Origin: VGMA01 sp964655475 | Lineage (GTDB): Bacteria > Chlamydiota > Chlamydiia > Chlamydiales > VGMA01 | Reading direction: 5' to 3' | Assembly (NCBI GenBank): GCA_964655475.1 | Contig: CAZZMO010000007.1 | Location: forward strand, 1 to 63,786 | Length of the DNA: 63,786 bases | Part shown: positions 61,390 to 63,786 of the stretch, in pieces | How the letters are laid out: the number at the start of each line of letters is the position of its first letter | Numbering within the stretch: position 1 is the stretch's first letter | Position numbers and translations under genes: made by a program | Notes under the pieces: generated by a model | The model's database searches: none | Seen by the model: only the letters and a program-made list of their open reading frames with translations | What the model was told of the DNA's origin: nothing

Positions 61390-63365
61390 AGACGAACTAT
61401 GCCCCTTGTGGAGACCAGCCAACAGCGATTGCTAAACTGGTGAAGGGGCTTCGAGACAAAAAGAGAAGCCAAACACTTCTTGGGATCACGGGCTCTGGAA
61501 AGACCTTCACGATGGCAAACATCATTCAAGAGGTGCAGCGCCCAAGCCTCATCCTAGCGCACAATAAGACGCTCGCAGGCCAGCTCTACCAAGAGTTTAA
61601 GTCGTTTTTTCCGAACAATGCAGTCGAATATTTTGTCTCTTACTACGACTACTACCAACCTGAAGCCTACATCGCAAGGACCGATACATACATTGAAAAA
61701 GATCTCGCCATCAACGATCAGATTGATCGGATGCGCCTCAGCGCGACGAGATCGCTTCTTGAAAGAAGAGATGTCATCATTGTCGCCTCTGTCTCTTGCA
61801 TCTATGGTTTAGGGACTCCAGAAAACTTTGCGAGCATGAGACTCATGTTGAAAGTGGGGCAGATGGTAAGAAGAGATGACATCTTGCTCCATCTCGTTAC
61901 GATGAATTATGTGAGAAATGAGTTTGAGCTCCTCCGCTCCAAATTCCGTGTCCGTGGCGATGTTCTTGAGATCGTCCCTTCCTATGAGGAAAACAGAGCC
62001 TTCCGGATCGAATTTTTCGGAGATGAAGTAGAGAGGATCAGCGTTATCGATCCTCTGACAGGAAGAGTGTATGAGAGGGTCCCTTCCATGACTCTCTATC
62101 CAGGATCTCATTATGTCACTCCAGAAGAGATCAGGATGAGAGCGGTCGAGTCGATCAGAGATGAGCTTGCTGCAAGGCTTAAGTATTATCAAAGTGAGGG
62201 GAAGTTTGTCGAAGAGCATCGGATTGGACAGAGAACTCGCTACGATCTCGAAATGATCAAAGAGATCGGTTTTTGTAAGGGGATCGAAAATTACTCGCGC
62301 CACTTTAGTGGAAGGATGCCTGGCGAGGCCCCTTCTTGCCTCTTAGAATACTTTCCAGACGATTATCTTTTGTTTATTGACGAATCACACCAGACTGTCC
62401 CTCAAATTCGTGCAATGTACAATGGAGATCATTCTAGAAAGAATGCCTTAGTGGAATTCGGTTTCCGCCTCCCTTCTGCTTATGACAATAGACCACTCAA
62501 GTTTGAAGAATTCTACGAAAGGATTCATCAAGTCATCTATGTCTCTGCAACCCCAGCTCCCTTTGAGCTCGCTGAGTCAGAAGGGGAGATTGTGGAGCAG
62601 ATCATCCGCCCAACAGGGCTTCTTGACCCGAAAATTGAGGTGAGAAAAGCGACCTATCAAGTGGATGACTGCATTGCAGAAATTCAAAAAGAGTGTGCCA
62701 AAGGGCAAAGAGTCCTCGTTACAACTCTCACGAAAAAACTTTCCGAAGATCTCTCTAAATACCTTCAGGAAGTAGGGGTCAAAGCAAAGTATCTTCACTC
62801 TGACATCGATACACTCGAAAGGATGCAGATCATCAAAGATCTCCGCCTCGGTCTTTTCGATGTTCTTGTTGGGATCAACCTCTTAAGAGAGGGACTCGAC
62901 ATTCCAGAAGTCTCCTTGGTAGTGATTTTAGATGCAGACAAAGAAGGGTTCCTCCGCAGTGAGACCGCTCTCATCCAAACCTCTGGAAGAGCAGCGAGAA
63001 ATGAAGAGGGGAGAGTCATCCTCTATGCTGACAAAATAACCAAATCGATCGAAAGAACCATTGCTATTACAGAAGCAAGACGCGCTCTACAAGAAGAGCA
63101 CAACAAAAAACATGGAATCATCCCTAAAACGGTCCACCGCGATCGGGTCCAAAGCCTCAGCGACACCTTCTTTGGAGAGGAGAAAGAGGAGAAAAAGAAA
63201 TCAGAAACTCATCTCACTCCAGAAGAGATCAAAGCGAAAATCGAAGAACTAGAAAAAGCAATGAAGGCTGCAGCCAAAGATCTTCGCTTCGAAGATGCCG
63301 CAAGCCTTAGAGATCGGCTTCATAAATATCAGCAGATGGAACTATTTGAAGATCACCCTCTCTAG
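61377..63365 (+). CDS. uvrB: excinuclease ABC subunit B
   Basis: 662 residues, normal length. Helicase-like damage-verification subunit of nucleotide-excision repair. Walker A GITGSGKTFT near 37, YYQPEAY beta-hairpin YFVSYYDYYQPEAY near 93, LFIDESHQTVPQ (Walker B), VTTLTKKLSEDLS, and the TSGRAARN motif VI, ending with the UVR domain (EELEKAMKAAAKDLRFEDAA) that binds UvrC. Starts 13 bp before the tyrP stop, so it is the last gene of thyX-tyrP-tyrP-uvrB. Terminator follows. Confidence 0.98.
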   Translation: MFQLKTNYAPCGDQPTAIAKLVKGLRDKKRSQTLLGITGSGKTFTMANIIQEVQRPSLILAHNKTLAGQLYQEFKSFFPNNAVEYFVSYYDYYQPEAYIARTDTYIEKDLAINDQIDRMRLSATRSLLERRDVIIVASVSCIYGLGTPENFASMRLMLKVGQMVRRDDILLHLVTMNYVRNEFELLRSKFRVRGDVLEIVPSYEENRAFRIEFFGDEVERISVIDPLTGRVYERVPSMTLYPGSHYVTPEEIRMRAVESIRDELAARLKYYQSEGKFVEEHRIGQRTRYDLEMIKEIGFCKGIENYSRHFSGRMPGEAPSCLLEYFPDDYLLFIDESHQTVPQIRAMYNGDHSRKNALVEFGFRLPSAYDNRPLKFEEFYERIHQVIYVSATPAPFELAESEGEIVEQIIRPTGLLDPKIEVRKATYQVDDCIAEIQKECAKGQRVLVTTLTKKLSEDLSKYLQEVGVKAKYLHSDIDTLERMQIIKDLRLGLFDVLVGINLLREGLDIPEVSLVVILDADKEGFLRSETALIQTSGRAARNEEGRVILYADKITKSIERTIAITEARRALQEEHNKKHGIIPKTVHRDRVQSLSDTFFGEEKEEKKKSETHLTPEEIKAKIEELEKAMKAAAKDLRFEDAASLRDRLHKYQQMELFEDHPL

Positions 63366-63378
63366 AAAGAGAGGGTTT
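63354..63378 (+). terminator. terminator of uvrB
   Basis: 7-bp stem CCCTCTC / GAGAGGG, TAGAAA loop, followed by TTTGTG. The stop codon lies in the loop. Weak T-run. Confidence 0.6.
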
Positions 63379-63379
63379 G

Positions 63380-63391
63380 TGTAACGTTACA
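63380..63391. repeat. 12-bp palindrome TGTAACGTTACA, copy 4
   Basis: Intergenic copy right after the uvrB terminator. Identical to those at 10316, 37042 and 45076. Confidence 0.6.
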
Positions 63392-63396
63392 AAAAC

Positions 63397-63774
63397 TTAG
63401 GCTCTACTCTCTTCAGAAGGGAGTCTTGGTGGAAATAGCTGTTCAAAGGCGACAATTGTAACAATGGATGGCATGATGAGAATCCCGTTCATGATACAGA
63501 GTGCAATGACAACAGCTAGAGGTATTCCGATCATGGGAGCCATGATGATCATCCCTACAGTTCCCGCGATACAGAGGATGATCGCAACCATATTCAATAC
63601 TTTGACCGTTGTTGGGTGCGTTGCACACCACTCTTTTACATTTTCGATGAAGGTAGGTTTAGGAAGCTCGCCATCTTCTCCTACTTTTATTCCTACTCTA
63701 CCCTCTTTTTGCCCCTCTTGGTAGGGGACATAATAGGCCCCTGGTTGTTCTATTTTTTGTGCAAAAAATGACAT
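63397..63774 (-). CDS. Inc-like small membrane protein
   Basis: 125 residues. Hydrophilic N-terminus without signal peptide (MSFFAQKIEQPGAYYVPY), then two long hydrophobic segments close together (about 58-80 and 83-106: VLNMVAIILCIAGTVGMI; IPLAVVIALCIMNGILIM) and a short tail. This bilobed hydrophobic hairpin is the hallmark of chlamydial inclusion-membrane (Inc) proteins exported by type III secretion. Sequence identity of Incs is low, so this is pattern-based; an ordinary small membrane protein is the alternative. AAGGA seven nt before the ATG. It converges on uvrB. Confidence 0.65.
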   Translation of the reverse strand: MSFFAQKIEQPGAYYVPYQEGQKEGRVGIKVGEDGELPKPTFIENVKEWCATHPTTVKVLNMVAIILCIAGTVGMIIMAPMIGIPLAVVIALCIMNGILIMPSIVTIVAFEQLFPPRLPSEESRA

Positions 63775-63786
63775 TTTTATATCCTT

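Noticed and set aside
1..63786. CRISPR array, rRNA genes, prophage
   Set aside because: No regularly spaced direct repeats, no rRNA-like stretches and no phage structural or integrase genes were seen.

Overview
The window looks like a piece of chromosome from an environmental Chlamydiae (Parachlamydiales; a Simkania- or Waddlia-like organism is my best guess). Grounds: a 718-residue GreA with a huge N-terminal extension, a double-length ThyX next to hemB, tandem TyrP-type permeases, a GlmU-like hexapeptide protein followed by a polyprenyl synthase, a GspL/GspM-like pair, a MOMP-like porin with a cysteine-rich N-terminus and an Inc-like small membrane protein. The species is inference; no rRNA is present.

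Layout. 0.3-10.3 kb: an LplT-like MFS protein, then RecC, an unknown protein, RecB and RecD. 10.4-16.9 kb: an unknown protein, a 782-residue protein with papain-like Cys/His/Asn signatures, thrS and purB. 16.9-30.9 kb: an island of about fourteen glycosyltransferases and methyltransferases (GT2, GT10, GT11-like, GT47-like, FkbM, DUF268 and others) whose products nearly all begin with a Sec signal, lipobox or N-terminal membrane anchor. 31-37 kb: small membrane protein, dapA, an Rsm22-like protein, a DUF4143 ATPase, an MFS transporter, ung, tRNA-Pro and a 10-cysteine protein. 37.4-37.7 kb: a gene-free AT-rich stretch with a cluster of DnaA-box-like sequences, a candidate oriC. 37.7-44.1 kb: GlmU-like, ispA-type, recA, glk, porin, acyP, dus, yggT. 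44.1-48.3 kb: GspL-like, GspM-like, MORN-repeat lipoprotein, 5-formyl-THF cyclo-ligase and two small helical proteins. 48.36-48.63 kb: a gene-free element bounded by a perfect inverted repeat of 53-54 bp. 48.6-63.8 kb: secreted protein and OppA, NlpC/P60, NYN protein, RdgB, GreA, a third GT2, HemB, ThyX, two TyrP, UvrB and an Inc-like protein.

How the genes fit together: housekeeping operons are very compact, with ATGA/GTGA overlaps and many 3'-overlapping convergent pairs. The most striking set is the exported glycan-modifying island. Nucleotide-sugar- or SAM-dependent enzymes are normally cytosolic, so a Sec-exported battery suggests action in the envelope or, after outer-membrane passage (a GspL/M pair lies nearby), in the inclusion or host secretory pathway. 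Other unusual signals are a 12-bp palindrome present four times, a 63-bp palindrome covering the start codon of the DUF4143 ATPase, and several genes whose best -10 box lies only 6-8 nt before the ATG, which predicts leaderless mRNAs. All readings are by eye; starts were moved from the longest frame where a ribosome site, signal peptide or overlap argued for it.
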